A stretch of DNA of 64,000 nt, from the NCBI GenBank assembly GCA_016714085.1, contig JADJNW010000017.1:152784-216783 (forward strand). Direction: 5' to 3'. The notes below the pieces were generated by a model. That model was not told where the DNA came from and did not search any database. It saw nothing but the letters and a program-made list of their open reading frames with translations. The stretch is from Saprospiraceae bacterium. Its GTDB lineage: Bacteria > Bacteroidota > Bacteroidia > Chitinophagales > Saprospiraceae. Below are positions 18,119 to 26,819 of this stretch, one piece after another. Position 1 is the stretch's first letter, and every line of letters starts with the position of its first letter. Made by a program: the position numbers and the translations under genes.

Positions 18119-19323
18119 TTACACACGGCTCACTTCCAGTGCTTTAGTAGCGAGTTCGGCGGCTTTTTCTTGAGAGAATTTTATAGTAAATGTGGTACCC
18201 TTACCTTCTTCCGAGCGCTTGACGAAAATTTTACCATCGTGATAGTCTTCGATAATACGCTTAGCCAGCGAGAGTCCTAGCCCCCATCCTCGCTTTTTGG
18301 TCGTGTAGCCAGGCTCAAAAACGGTTTTAAATTTATTATGCGGAATCCCTTTTCCCGTATCGCTCAAATCAATAAAAACAGAATGCCCGTCAGAATGCAC
18401 CTCCACTCGGATTTCACCTTTGCCTTCCATCGCATCAATCGCATTGCGCATGAGATTTTCTACTACCCAGTCGAACAAATGTGGATTCAAATTGACAAAA
18501 ACAGGTTCTTGTCGCAAATCCGGAAATTGAAACGAAACCTTGCGCGGCGCACGCGCCTGCATATAGGCACGGCATTGGTCTAATTCTTCAAAAATATTGA
18601 CCCGCTCCAGCACTGGCGCAGAGCCGATTTTAGAAAAGCGATCTGCCACCAACTCCAGTCGATGCACATCTTTACGAAGCTCTTCTACGACCTCTTGCGA
18701 CTCATCGTTGTCCGGGAGGGTCTCTTTCAAATGCTCAATCCACCCGATGATAGCAGAGATAGGCGTGCCCAATTGATGGGCGGTTTCCTTAGCCATGCCT
18801 ACCCACACGCGGTTTTGCTCGGCGCGCCGGGCAGAACTAAAGCCCATATAACCAAATCCGATAAAGGCTATAATCAGCACCAATTGTACCAGAGGGAAAT
18901 AGCGGAGTTGCTGAAGTACTTTTGACTCTTTGAAGTAAATATAAGTACCTGCAAAACTTGGAATTGGCTCAAAACCACTTTCTTGTAATTTTTGAACTTC
19001 TTTTTTCAGATAATCTTTATCCTTATCCAATCCAGGTCCAAAATTCACAGCATCATCTACATCGCCACGTTCGTTAACGATCATGATCGGAATAGTGGTA
19101 TTGCTTTTAATAATTTCGGACTGAAGTGTAATATCTTCATCCAGGGAGCGATTTGGATCGGTCAATTGCTCCATCGCCAATGCCCAGTTTTCTACTTTCG
19201 TGCGTTCACCTGCGGCCAGCATTTGAGAAAGATAGCGAGTATAAAGAGGGAGATCAGCAGGATGATAACGCCACCTGCTGCCAAATATAATTTCCACCTC
19301 GATTTACGAGCATAAATGTCCAT
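18119..19323 (-). pseudogene. Sensor histidine kinase with a frameshift in the first membrane segment
   Basis: The long frame 18119-19297 holds an extracytoplasmic region, a second membrane helix (YFPLVQLVLIIAFIGFGYMG), the H-box AKETAHQLGTPISAIIGW, N-box NLMRNAIDAM, and G-boxes DTGKGI and GWGLGLSLAK. Its first residues are unnatural. A second frame starting with ATG at 19323 reads MDIYARKSRWKLYLAAGGVI and IILLISLF, an obvious first membrane helix. Adding one base to the AAA run 19243-19245 joins them as SLFYTRYLSQMLAAGERTKV, matching the family pattern. No response regulator is adjacent; the LytTR regulator 25 kb away is not an obvious partner. Confidence 0.82.
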
Positions 19324-19418
19324 CGCCTGGATTTCTAAAGGGTATAACGCTTTTTTATCAAGTTTAGCATTTAAAATTTAAAGAAGTCGGAGGACGGAGG
19401 TCAGATTTATTAAAACAG

Positions 19419-19443
19419 TCTGACATCTCTATTCTGACTTCTG
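19419..19443. repeat. 25-bp dispersed repeat copy 1
   Basis: This word matches 48515-48539 at 23 of 25 positions. Both copies lie directly 3' of a minus-strand gene (here DUF3089). A short inverted repeat GTCAGA/TCTGAC overlaps it. Confidence 0.6.
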
Positions 19444-20451
19444 TCAGTTCTTCTCCAAAAACGCTTTCACTCTTTCCTTTGCATTATACCGCACATTTAA
19501 ATAGTATAAATTATAATCACCTACATGGTAATTGGGATTTTTCAATAAAAAACTGCCCGGAAATTTCGGGCGCTCCAGCCACAGCAAACCATCATGCACT
19601 TGTGCTTCTGCCAATTGCGGATAAATTTTATCAAACTTGCGCAGCACCGCACCTTTATTCAGTTCTTTTGACGCAAGCGTTGTATCTCGTGTCCATGTCA
19701 GCGGATTGGTAACGACAATATTATTGTTTTTGGTATGATATTTTGGAAAATGTCCTTTGCGATAGGCGCGCCAGGATACAAAACAGCCTGTTTCATTGGG
19801 TGAATCGCAAGGCTTGATTTCGTGAAAATAATCGTTCTCAACTGGAATACCTACTAAATACGCTGCAATTAATTGATTTTGAAGCGGTTTTCCATCAAAA
19901 TATTCCCGTATGAGTCGCTTGCCGTGGGTTGTACCTTGGCTATGCGAAGCGATAATAATAGGACGCCCTTCATTATAATATTGTAAATAATATTCAAATG
20001 CTGATTTTATATCTTGATAAGCTATCTCAAAAGCAGCTTCAGCAGCCGCGCGATCTTCTGTAAAATAAGCGCTCAAATGCGCTTGCCGATAACGCGGTGC
20101 ATACACCCGCCCCACGCCATTAAAAATACTGGCTTGATTGAGAATGGTGGTTTCATCTACTTTTTGATTGAGGTCTGCATTATCAATTGGGCCATTCCAG
20201 GGTTGGTCGCCGCGCTTGCCCGTGTAAATAGTAGGATGTAGGAAAAAAACATCCACTTCGGCAGTTGATTGTTCATCCAAAATAGAATCTGCGGGCGTAC
20301 GGTCTGCATTGTCTTGTTTACTTGGCAGCGCTGCCCAATGAGCAGGATTGGAGTAGTCAGGCGCAAGTGGCAAACCTTCATTGCCCAAATTAAATTTTGT
20401 TGTAGCGCAGGCAGTAAGAAATAAGGATGCAATGGCAAAAACGATTTTCAT
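19444..20451 (-). CDS. DUF3089-type alpha/beta hydrolase lipoprotein
   Basis: 335 residues with a lipoprotein signal (LFLTACATTKF, Cys at about 15). The DUF3089 hallmarks VDVFFLHPTIYTG and the elbow IIASHSQGTTHGKRLI (nucleophile Ser in SHSQG) are present, with a late HDGLLW segment that may carry the His. The family is predicted to be a lipase/esterase-like hydrolase of unknown substrate. It would sit in the periplasm or outer membrane as a lipoprotein. Upstream and divergent is the NTF2-like pair. Confidence 0.83.
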   Translation of the reverse strand: MKIVFAIASLFLTACATTKFNLGNEGLPLAPDYSNPAHWAALPSKQDNADRTPADSILDEQSTAEVDVFFLHPTIYTGKRGDQPWNGPIDNADLNQKVDETTILNQASIFNGVGRVYAPRYRQAHLSAYFTEDRAAAEAAFEIAYQDIKSAFEYYLQYYNEGRPIIIASHSQGTTHGKRLIREYFDGKPLQNQLIAAYLVGIPVENDYFHEIKPCDSPNETGCFVSWRAYRKGHFPKYHTKNNNIVVTNPLTWTRDTTLASKELNKGAVLRKFDKIYPQLAEAQVHDGLLWLERPKFPGSFLLKNPNYHVGDYNLYYLNVRYNAKERVKAFLEKN

Positions 20452-20554
20452 GATTGGGGCGGTCTTTTAAAGATTTTCAATATTTATTTTGCAGGATTTA
20501 ACAATCGCAATTTCGCAAGGTTGCTTACATTTAAACCGTTGAAAAACAAAATAC

Positions 20555-21088
20555 ATGAAAAAGCTCATTTTTATAGCAATTACGGTTTGCATTTTTTCAA
20601 ATTCATCGGCTCTAATTGCGCAAGATTACAGCAAAGATACCGAAACCATCGAAAGCACGATGGAAGCAGTATTGGATGTCATCTCCGGGCCTGCCGGCCG
20701 CAAAATGGATATGGCTCGTTTTCGCAATTTATTTCGAGGCGATGTAAAATTTCATATTCGTACGAAGCGCAACGATCAACTTGCAGTTGCCGAGTTGTCG
20801 GTAGAAAATTATATTAGCAACGTCGCCCCGCGCCTCGAAGCGCAAGATTTCTTTGAAACGGTGGGTAGCTTGACGATTGATCGCTATGGCGATATTGCGC
20901 AGGTTTTTATGGTCTATTTGACAAAGCGAAGCCCTGAAGGTGAACCTTTTGATAAAGGCATCAATAGTTTTCAACTGATGTATGACCAAGGGCGCTGGTG
21001 GGTGGTAGGACTCATGTGGCAAGCAGAATCAAGCGGTGTGCCTATTCCAAAAAAGTATTTGAAATCGAAAAAATCCAAGAATAAATAA
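20555..21088 (+). CDS. Exported NTF2-like protein 1
   Basis: 177 residues with a signal peptide (MKKLIFIAITVCIFSNSSAL, cut near IAQ). The mature part has the cone-shaped NTF2/SnoaL pattern: an N-terminal helix ETIESTMEAVLDVI, middle strands with VAELSVENYISN, and final strands GDIAQVFMVYLTKR, INSFQLMYDQGRWWVVGLMW. A basic tail (KYLKSKKSKNK) ends it. The next gene encodes a second protein of the same fold 22 bp on. Function unknown. Confidence 0.7.
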   Translation: MKKLIFIAITVCIFSNSSALIAQDYSKDTETIESTMEAVLDVISGPAGRKMDMARFRNLFRGDVKFHIRTKRNDQLAVAELSVENYISNVAPRLEAQDFFETVGSLTIDRYGDIAQVFMVYLTKRSPEGEPFDKGINSFQLMYDQGRWWVVGLMWQAESSGVPIPKKYLKSKKSKNK

Positions 21089-21110
21089 GCATTTCACAAT
21101 CCATTCTCAT

Positions 21111-21575
21111 ATGAAAAAAATATTTCTAATGGCGATTTTATCGCTGACGGTTTTTGTTATAAAAGCACAACAAGATGCTGACAAAGAGGCGGTTATTGGT
21201 GTTGTTAAAACTTTATTTGATGCCTATCGCTCGCAGGATACCAGCATTATGAGCAAATTATTTTATGCGGATGCGACCATGGGATCGGCAGGCACAGACA
21301 GAGAAGGCAAGCCGCAATTTCGCAAAGGTGATGTGCAAGGTTTTCTGAATTTTGCTGGCACCAAAAATGGGAATTATTACGATGAGCGTATCTACAGCTA
21401 CGATGTAACGATTGATGGGCCATTGGCCACGGCTTGGACGGAATATTCTTTTTTCCTCAATAAAAACTTTAGTCACTGCGGCTATAATGTTTTCACACTT
21501 TTCAAATCCGCTGATGGCTGGAAAATTGTCAATATTACAGATACCAGAAGAAAGACAGACTGTAAAACGGAGTAA
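21111..21575 (+). CDS. Exported NTF2-like protein 2
   Basis: 154 residues: signal peptide (ILSLTVFVIKAQ), then helix DKEAVIGVVKTLFDAYRSQD and strands ending NVFTLFKSADGWKIVNITDT, a typical SnoaL/DUF4440-like NTF2 fold. It is the tandem partner of the preceding gene and probably in its operon. It converges on recX with only 7 bp between stops. Confidence 0.75.
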   Translation: MKKIFLMAILSLTVFVIKAQQDADKEAVIGVVKTLFDAYRSQDTSIMSKLFYADATMGSAGTDREGKPQFRKGDVQGFLNFAGTKNGNYYDERIYSYDVTIDGPLATAWTEYSFFLNKNFSHCGYNVFTLFKSADGWKIVNITDTRRKTDCKTE

Positions 21576-21582
21576 CTTTTGC

Positions 21583-22047
21583 TCAGGAAGAAGTCTCTAA
21601 AATTTGCCACACTACATCTGGTTCATAGCCTCTGCTAATGGCATATTGCGCAATTTTGTTTCGCCTGATATAGTCATCTGTTTCAGCGAGTGCTGTATTT
21701 TTCTTTTGAATAATTTCCCGTAGGGTTTCTACATAATCCTGCACGGGAATTTCTTCCAAAGCTTTGCGGATAGAGTAATCTGACACTTGATGCCGCTTCA
21801 ATTCTTGCACAATGCGTCGCTTGCCCCATTGTTTCATACGAAATTTTCCTCTTGCATAGGCGCGCGCAAAACGCTCTTCATTCAAAAAATTATCCGCGAT
21901 CAATTGCGCGATAACTTCCTCCAAATCATCACCATAGATCCCTAAATCTAATAGCTTTCCGCGAACTTCCTTGTGCGAACGCTCATGATAGGCGCAGTAA
22001 CGCTGCAATTTTTGCAAAGCCTCTGATTTTGAAGTCCATCGTTTCAT
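21583..22047 (-). CDS. recX: Regulatory protein RecX
   Basis: 154 residues made of the three-helix RecX repeats: ALQKLQRYCAYHERSHKEVR, then FLNEERFARAYARGKFRMKQ and WGKRRIVQELKRHQVSDYSI. RecX binds and restrains RecA filaments. recA is not adjacent. Size is normal for the family. Confidence 0.9.
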   Translation of the reverse strand: MKRWTSKSEALQKLQRYCAYHERSHKEVRGKLLDLGIYGDDLEEVIAQLIADNFLNEERFARAYARGKFRMKQWGKRRIVQELKRHQVSDYSIRKALEEIPVQDYVETLREIIQKKNTALAETDDYIRRNKIAQYAISRGYEPDVVWQILETSS

Positions 22048-22145
22048 TCTTTATAAAAATTTAATGCATTTTTACATTATAAAGCATATTTTAATACTAT
22101 TTTAGCCTGATTTGTAAACCCTCATTTAGAAAAACAAAATAAAAT

Positions 22146-22970
22146 ATGGAAAATTTCTTCAACCTCGAAGAATTAGGAAAAATAATTACTGCCTACACTC
22201 CTAAAGTCGCGGGTGCAGTTTTAACACTTATTCTTGGTTTTTGGATTATCGGCCGCATTACACGTTCGGTAAAACGAACGATGGAACGCAATCAATTAGA
22301 TCAAAGCATCACTCCGTTTTTGTCCTCTATCGTCAATGTAGGTTTAAAAGTGCTACTGCTACTAAGTGTAGCCAGGATGTTTGGTGTAGAGACAACCTCT
22401 TTTGTCGCTATATTTAGCGCATTGACCTTAGCGATTGGCCTGGCATTGCAAGGAAGTCTGGGGCATTTCGCAAGCGGCGTGCTGATTTTGATTTTTAAGC
22501 CCTATAAAGTTGGCGATTTGGTAAGTATAGGAGGCGGAAGTACAGGCACTGTTCAAGAAATTCAAGTATTTAATACCGTTTTGCAAACCCTTGATAATAA
22601 ACGAATTATTATACCCAATGGCGTAGTGACCAATAACACCATCACGAATATTTCCGGGCAGGGCATTATCGGGGTGGAGTTTACTTTTGGAATCAGTTAT
22701 CAGGATTCAATTGACAAGGCGCGCGAAATTATTTTAAAAGTAGCCGACGAGTGCCCTTACATTCTCAAAGAACCTGCAACTGCAGTATTAGTAGGCCCTT
22801 GGGGCGATAGCTCTATCAACTTGGCATCCCGCCCATTTTGTAAAAGTGAAGATTATTGGAATACGTATTTTTATATGTATGAACACGTTAAAAAAGCATT
22901 TGACGCCAATGGTATCAGCATTCCATTCCCACAAATGGACGTACACATGATGCCAAATAATAATAAGTAA
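22146..22970 (+). CDS. MscS-type mechanosensitive channel, copy 1
   Basis: 274 residues with the small MscS plan: TM1 near 15-35 (AGAVLTLILGFWIIGRI), TM2 near 60-80, pore helix TM3 (ALTLAIGLALQGSLGHFASG) and the beta domain with VGDLVSIGGGSTGTVQEIQV and IPNGVVTNNTITNI. The C-terminal alpha-beta domain ends FPQMDVHMM. MscS channels release solutes on osmotic downshock. The paralogue 260 bp downstream is close in sequence in every block, so this is a tandem duplication. Confidence 0.92.
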   Translation: MENFFNLEELGKIITAYTPKVAGAVLTLILGFWIIGRITRSVKRTMERNQLDQSITPFLSSIVNVGLKVLLLLSVARMFGVETTSFVAIFSALTLAIGLALQGSLGHFASGVLILIFKPYKVGDLVSIGGGSTGTVQEIQVFNTVLQTLDNKRIIIPNGVVTNNTITNISGQGIIGVEFTFGISYQDSIDKAREIILKVADECPYILKEPATAVLVGPWGDSSINLASRPFCKSEDYWNTYFYMYEHVKKAFDANGISIPFPQMDVHMMPNNNK

Positions 22971-23010
22971 AGCTTGTCATTATTTGCCGAATAAAAATTG
23001 GCACAGGTGA

Positions 23011-23029
23011 AGCTTGTTTTTAGCAAGCT
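23011..23029 (+). terminator. Weak hairpin after first mscS
   Basis: AGCTTG / CAAGCT, 6-bp stem with a 7-base loop, followed by the U-rich CTTTCCTTG. Short, so termination may be partial. Confidence 0.4.
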
Positions 23030-23231
23030 CTTTCCTTGTATTATTGTAAATACTCAAATCCAATCGTTTTCTGCTATTCTTTGCGGAAAACTCGGTACAG
23101 TATCTTTCTTGATTTGATATATTTTGAACCTTTTGGCAAAATTCTTATTGATTTAAGTAGTTCATCCTTCGCAAAAACAGAATTTTATTCCAGTCGGAAA
23201 ATCTTGATTTCTAAGACAAAATACAAACCAC

Positions 23232-24047
23232 ATGAACTATTTCGAACATCTGATTTCAATAGGAATTGAATATGCCCCGAAAATTGCGGGTGCTATTATA
23301 GTGCTTATCCTTGGCTTTTGGATTGTCAATCGCATTGCCAAGCTTGCCGCCAAAGGCATGAAAAAATCATATATGGAGCTTGAATTGCAAGCATTTTTAC
23401 AAAGTTTTATTAGCATTGGATTGAAGGTGCTTGTAGTATTTAGTGCGGCAGGCATTGCAGGCATCGAAACCGCTTCTTTTGTGGCAGTGCTGGCGGCAGC
23501 AGGTTTTGCCATTGGTTTGGCCTTGCAGGGCAGCCTGAGTAATTTCGCGGCAGGTATTTTGGTTTTGCTGTTCAAGCCTTATCGTGTAGGAGATGTTATT
23601 GCAACACAAGGTTACATTGGTACGGTACGAGAAATCCAGATTTTTAATACTATTATCACTAATCTTGAAAACCGTCAAATTATTCTTCCTAATAGTTCCG
23701 TAATCAATGGCCCGATCGAAAATATTAATTTTCAGTCTGAAAAGCAACTGGATTTGGTGTTTGGCATTGGTTATGACGATGATATCAATAAAGCGAAAGA
23801 AGTATTGGAAAATGTAATTAAAAATTGTCCTGGTTTTTTAGAAGATAGGGATTATAAAATAATGGTAAAGGAGTTGGCGGATAGCTCTGTCAATTTTGGT
23901 GTGCGCTTTTGGACGAAAACGGAAGACTTCTGGGATGCTAATTTTTATGTACACGAACACGTGAAGAAGGCATTTGACGAACGAGGCGTTTCGATTCCAT
24001 TTCCACAGCTCGATTTGCATATGATGAGGGAGAATAGTAATAATTAA
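23232..24047 (+). CDS. MscS-type mechanosensitive channel, copy 2
   Basis: 271 residues, same layout as the upstream copy: TM1 AGAIIVLILGFWIVNRI, pore helix AAAGFAIGLALQGSLSNFAA, beta domain VGDVIATQGYIGTVREIQ and ILPNSSVINGPIENI, and an almost identical ending FPQLDLHMM. The Gly/Ala-rich pore helix is well kept. The 260-bp gap before it, with a weak terminator, suggests its own promoter. Confidence 0.92.
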   Translation: MNYFEHLISIGIEYAPKIAGAIIVLILGFWIVNRIAKLAAKGMKKSYMELELQAFLQSFISIGLKVLVVFSAAGIAGIETASFVAVLAAAGFAIGLALQGSLSNFAAGILVLLFKPYRVGDVIATQGYIGTVREIQIFNTIITNLENRQIILPNSSVINGPIENINFQSEKQLDLVFGIGYDDDINKAKEVLENVIKNCPGFLEDRDYKIMVKELADSSVNFGVRFWTKTEDFWDANFYVHEHVKKAFDERGVSIPFPQLDLHMMRENSNN

Positions 24048-24294
24048 GACACTTACTTTTTTATTCTTTACATTTAGCCATACTGAAGTTAACAGCAAGG
24101 CTGAGGCATTGACGTAAATGACTGGCAATTAATGGCTTATGCTAAACGCTGTCCTTTTGTTGTTTCTTGATACACAGTCACTTTTGATGTGTGGAACGTT
24201 ATAATGTAGTTTTTGCAGATCCGTGAGGAATGCTGCTTATTTTTATAGTAATCTTGAAATACAACCTTCCTAGTTATTACAACTTTGGAGCGCT

Positions 24295-24360
24295 ATGAAG
24301 ATTTTGATTTCTAAGCATCTTTTAGTATTTCTTTTCATATTATTACAGTTAATCGATTGA
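24295..24360 (+). CDS. Possible 21-residue hydrophobic peptide
   Basis: An ATG at 24295 preceded by GGAG four bases upstream opens a frame reading MKILISKHLLVFLFILLQ before ending in LID and TGA. The middle is one hydrophobic stretch. It could be a leader or membrane peptide, or chance; Bacteroidota rarely use GGAG, so the ribosome-site argument is weak. Confidence 0.2.
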   Translation: MKILISKHLLVFLFILLQLID

Positions 24361-24421
24361 AATGTTTTCATACCTGTCACAATTATTTTTCCTTTTTCTT
24401 TACCTGACAACCACAGTAATC

Positions 24422-24429
24422 TATATTTG
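24422..24429 (+). promoter_or_regulatory. Candidate -7 element for the AraC gene
   Basis: TATATTTG is a full TAnnTTTG match 53 bp before the AraC start at 24482. The -33 position lacks a clear TTTG, which would fit a regulated promoter. Confidence 0.45.
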
Positions 24430-24481
24430 TAATACTTTAAAAATCAATACTAATAAGACTATTGGGTGATTATATTGAACG

Positions 24482-25345
24482 ATGAAGACCATTCCGATTA
24501 GACATATCACCACCACACATCAGGAACAAAGTAATGCTGGTCGATTTAGCATCAGAGACCTTCGTGACATACTTAATGGAAAAGACTTGATGCATGAACT
24601 TCACAAGCACGACTTCTACTTTATCCTTGCTTTAGAACAAGGGCAGGGCATTCATGAAATTGACTTTATCCGATACGATGTTCATGATAATGCTATGTTT
24701 ATTCTGCGTCCTGGTCAGGTACACCAACTGCAATTAACAGCAGAGAGTAGTGGTTATTTATTGGAATTTGATAACTTTTTCTATCAGCCAAAAAACACCA
24801 TAACGGAGCAACGGTGGAAGAAAGCCATCAGTCAGAACTATTGCAAAATAGAAGAAAGCCGTTTCAAAAAACTGTTATCATTCTTATCAAACATCTTCTC
24901 CGAATATATCACAAAACAAGAAGGATATCAGGAAGCAATAAAAGCAAATCTCGATCTTTTCTTCATTGAGCTTGTGCGGCAAAGTCAAGACCCAAAGCAA
25001 ATTTCACAAAGTATAAGCGCCTATACACAAGAACGCTACGAGGAATTATTGAGGCTTTTGGAAGCAAATATTGTAGAATTAAAGCAAGTTTCGCAATATG
25101 CCGAGCTGTTAAACCTCTCTGTTTATCAGTTGAATGCAATTACCAAGGCATCAGTGGGCAAAACAACTACCGACTTAATCAACGAACAAATTATTTTGGA
25201 AGCAAAAAGATATTTGCTGGCTACTCCCAATCAAATCAAAGACATTGCATGGCATCTAGGCTACGAGGATACTTCCTATTTCATACGGTTCTTTAAGAAG
25301 CAAACCGGGCATTCGCCGGACGCATTCCGGAAGCATTTCAAATAA
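24482..25345 (+). CDS. AraC-family transcriptional regulator
   Basis: 287 residues. The N-terminal part is a cupin-like sensor (MHELHKHDFYFILALEQGQG, then FILRPGQVHQLQL). The C-terminal 100 residues carry two HTH motifs: VSQYAELLNLSVYQLNAITK and IKDIAWHLGYEDTSYFIRFF, followed by KQTGHSPDAFRKH. It heads a same-strand cluster of redox genes to 29.4 kb. Two of the downstream transcription units share a long upstream sequence (25349-25404 and 26751-26806) that may be its operator. Confidence 0.9.
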   Translation: MKTIPIRHITTTHQEQSNAGRFSIRDLRDILNGKDLMHELHKHDFYFILALEQGQGIHEIDFIRYDVHDNAMFILRPGQVHQLQLTAESSGYLLEFDNFFYQPKNTITEQRWKKAISQNYCKIEESRFKKLLSFLSNIFSEYITKQEGYQEAIKANLDLFFIELVRQSQDPKQISQSISAYTQERYEELLRLLEANIVELKQVSQYAELLNLSVYQLNAITKASVGKTTTDLINEQIILEAKRYLLATPNQIKDIAWHLGYEDTSYFIRFFKKQTGHSPDAFRKHFK

Positions 25346-25348
25346 ATC

Positions 25349-25404
25349 CTATTCAACTAAATAATCGTCCTACCATGCCGCTTGTTTCCCAGCGTACTTT
25401 TGTG
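25349..25404 (+). promoter_or_regulatory. Operator-like promoter region, copy 1
   Basis: Aligned without gaps to 26751-26806, 40 of 56 bases agree, including CTATT, AACTAAA, GTCCTA, AGCGTA and the -7 element (TACTTTTG here, 25395-25402). The CTATT-to-minus-7 spacing is 46 bases in both. A 7-bp inverted repeat GAACGAT/ATCGTTC (25404-25423) follows in the leader. The shared design next to an AraC gene suggests a common activator site. Confidence 0.6.
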
Positions 25405-25437
25405 AACGATTAGATCATCGTTCAAAAAGTAGATGAA

Positions 25438-25677
25438 ATGAAATTAAAAGCAAGTTTATTAGCCGCTGTAAAAATTTGGGTTGTTATTTACCCTTCCATT
25501 ACATTGTTCCTGTTTCTATTTGGTGAAGAATTATCAGTACTGCCTTTATATCAAAGAACATTCATTCTTACAATTTCATTGGTTCCATGGATGATGTTTG
25601 TGGGTGTTCCATTTGTTGATTTTCTCCTCCATCGGCTTTCAGCAAAAAACAGCTTCTCCAAAAGCTTGAAAAAATAA
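25438..25677 (+). CDS. Small two-helix membrane protein
   Basis: 79 residues with two membrane helices: LLAAVKIWVVIYPSITLFLF and ILTISLVPWMMFVGVPFVDF, linked by a short loop, then a basic tail (LHRLSAKNSFSKSLKK). No family is recognised with certainty; it resembles small DUF2798-like membrane proteins. It is the first gene behind the operator-like promoter and lies 31 bp before the flavoprotein gene. Confidence 0.6.
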   Translation: MKLKASLLAAVKIWVVIYPSITLFLFLFGEELSVLPLYQRTFILTISLVPWMMFVGVPFVDFLLHRLSAKNSFSKSLKK

Positions 25678-25708
25678 GATGATGGATAAATAGCAGAAAA
25701 TCAAAGTA

Positions 25709-26707
25709 TTGCATAGGAGAACATTCATCAAACAAACAGGCATTGTAGCGACAGGGATGATTCTTCCGATTCAATTACTAAACAATTTTAAAAATCAGAT
25801 GAAAACGAATAATCAATATGATGTAATCATTATCGGGGGTAGTTATAGCGGTCTGGCAGCAGGCATGGCTTTGGGAAGGGCACTAAGAAAGATTTTGATT
25901 ATTGACAGTGGAAATCCATGTAACAAGCAAACACCCTATTCACATAACTTTTTAACAAACGATGGAAAGACGCCAAAAGAGATTGCCAGTCTTGCCAGGC
26001 AACAAGTACAGATGTACGACACAATAGAGTTTTTTGATGGATTGGTAACAATTGGTATTAAAACCGAAGATGGTTTTGAGGTGCAAGTTCAAACGGGTGA
26101 AAAGTTTTCAACAAAAAAACTGGTTCTTGCCACAGGTATTAAAGACGTTATGCCCGATATACCTGGTTTTGCGGAATGTTGGGGAATTTCAGTGTTGCAT
26201 TGCCCCTATTGTCATGGCTATGAAGTAAGACATCAGAAGACAGGCATCCTGGCAAATGGTGATGCAGGATTTGAGCTTGCATCACTCATTTCCAATTGGA
26301 CAAATGACTTAACCCTTTACACGAATGGGAAGTCAACACTTACGGAACAGCAAAGAGCAAAGCTCCAAAAGCACAGCATTAATGTTACGGAAACTGAAAT
26401 TGTGCGACTGGAATACAAAAGTGGTTATATCGAAAACATTATTTTCAAAAACGGGAAGAAAGCACCTTTAAAAGCATTATATGCCCGGCTTCCTTTCGTA
26501 CAACATTCCACTATTCCGCAATCACTGGGCTGTGAGATAACGCCTGAAGGGTATATCAAAATTGATGCTTCACAAAGGACAACCATCCGTGGTGTTTTTG
26601 CTTGTGGAGACAATTCGACTCGCATGCGAACAGTAGCGAATGCAGTATCCATGGGGACAACGACAGGATTGATGGTGAATAAAGAACTGATCGAGGAAGA
26701 ATTTTAA
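25709..26707 (+). CDS. FAD/NAD(P)-dependent oxidoreductase of the thioredoxin-reductase fold
   Basis: 332 residues. The first 20 residues (MHRRTFIKQTGIVATGMILP) look like a twin-arginine signal; a second possible start is Met at 25799 (MKTNNQYDVIIIGG). The FAD Rossmann motif is VIIIGGSYSGLAAGMALGRA, a CPYC pair lies in LHCPYCHGYE where thioredoxin reductases carry CxxC, and the late FAD motif is GVFACGDN. Length without the signal fits the family. Partner is unknown. If the Tat signal is real the enzyme acts outside the cytoplasm, which is unusual for this group. Confidence 0.82.
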   Translation: MHRRTFIKQTGIVATGMILPIQLLNNFKNQMKTNNQYDVIIIGGSYSGLAAGMALGRALRKILIIDSGNPCNKQTPYSHNFLTNDGKTPKEIASLARQQVQMYDTIEFFDGLVTIGIKTEDGFEVQVQTGEKFSTKKLVLATGIKDVMPDIPGFAECWGISVLHCPYCHGYEVRHQKTGILANGDAGFELASLISNWTNDLTLYTNGKSTLTEQQRAKLQKHSINVTETEIVRLEYKSGYIENIIFKNGKKAPLKALYARLPFVQHSTIPQSLGCEITPEGYIKIDASQRTTIRGVFACGDNSTRMRTVANAVSMGTTTGLMVNKELIEEEF

Positions 26708-26750
26708 GCAACGTACTGATGTATGATGAAGACATAATTTGAAATAAGTG

Positions 26751-26819
26751 CTATTTAACTAAAATATTGTCCTATCGAACAGCCTGATAATCAGCGTAAT
26801 TTTGTTTTATGATTATCAG
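26751..26819 (+). promoter_or_regulatory. Operator-like promoter region, copy 2
   Basis: Second copy of the block at 25349-25404, with the -7 element TAATTTTG at 26797-26804. Here the -7 element is flanked by a perfect 10-bp inverted repeat, CTGATAATCA (26784-26793) and TGATTATCAG (26810-26819), so a dimer or a hairpin could cover the promoter. Confidence 0.6.

Larger units (their letters stand above)
24048..24481. other. 434-bp AT-rich gap before the AraC-led cluster
   Basis: No long reading frame. It holds a possible 21-codon peptide frame (24295-24360) and a -7 promoter match (24422-24429). Nothing resembling an integrase, att repeat or RNA gene was seen. The 18-bp word at 24297-24314 resembles one just upstream of the second mscS. 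Confidence 0.5.
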
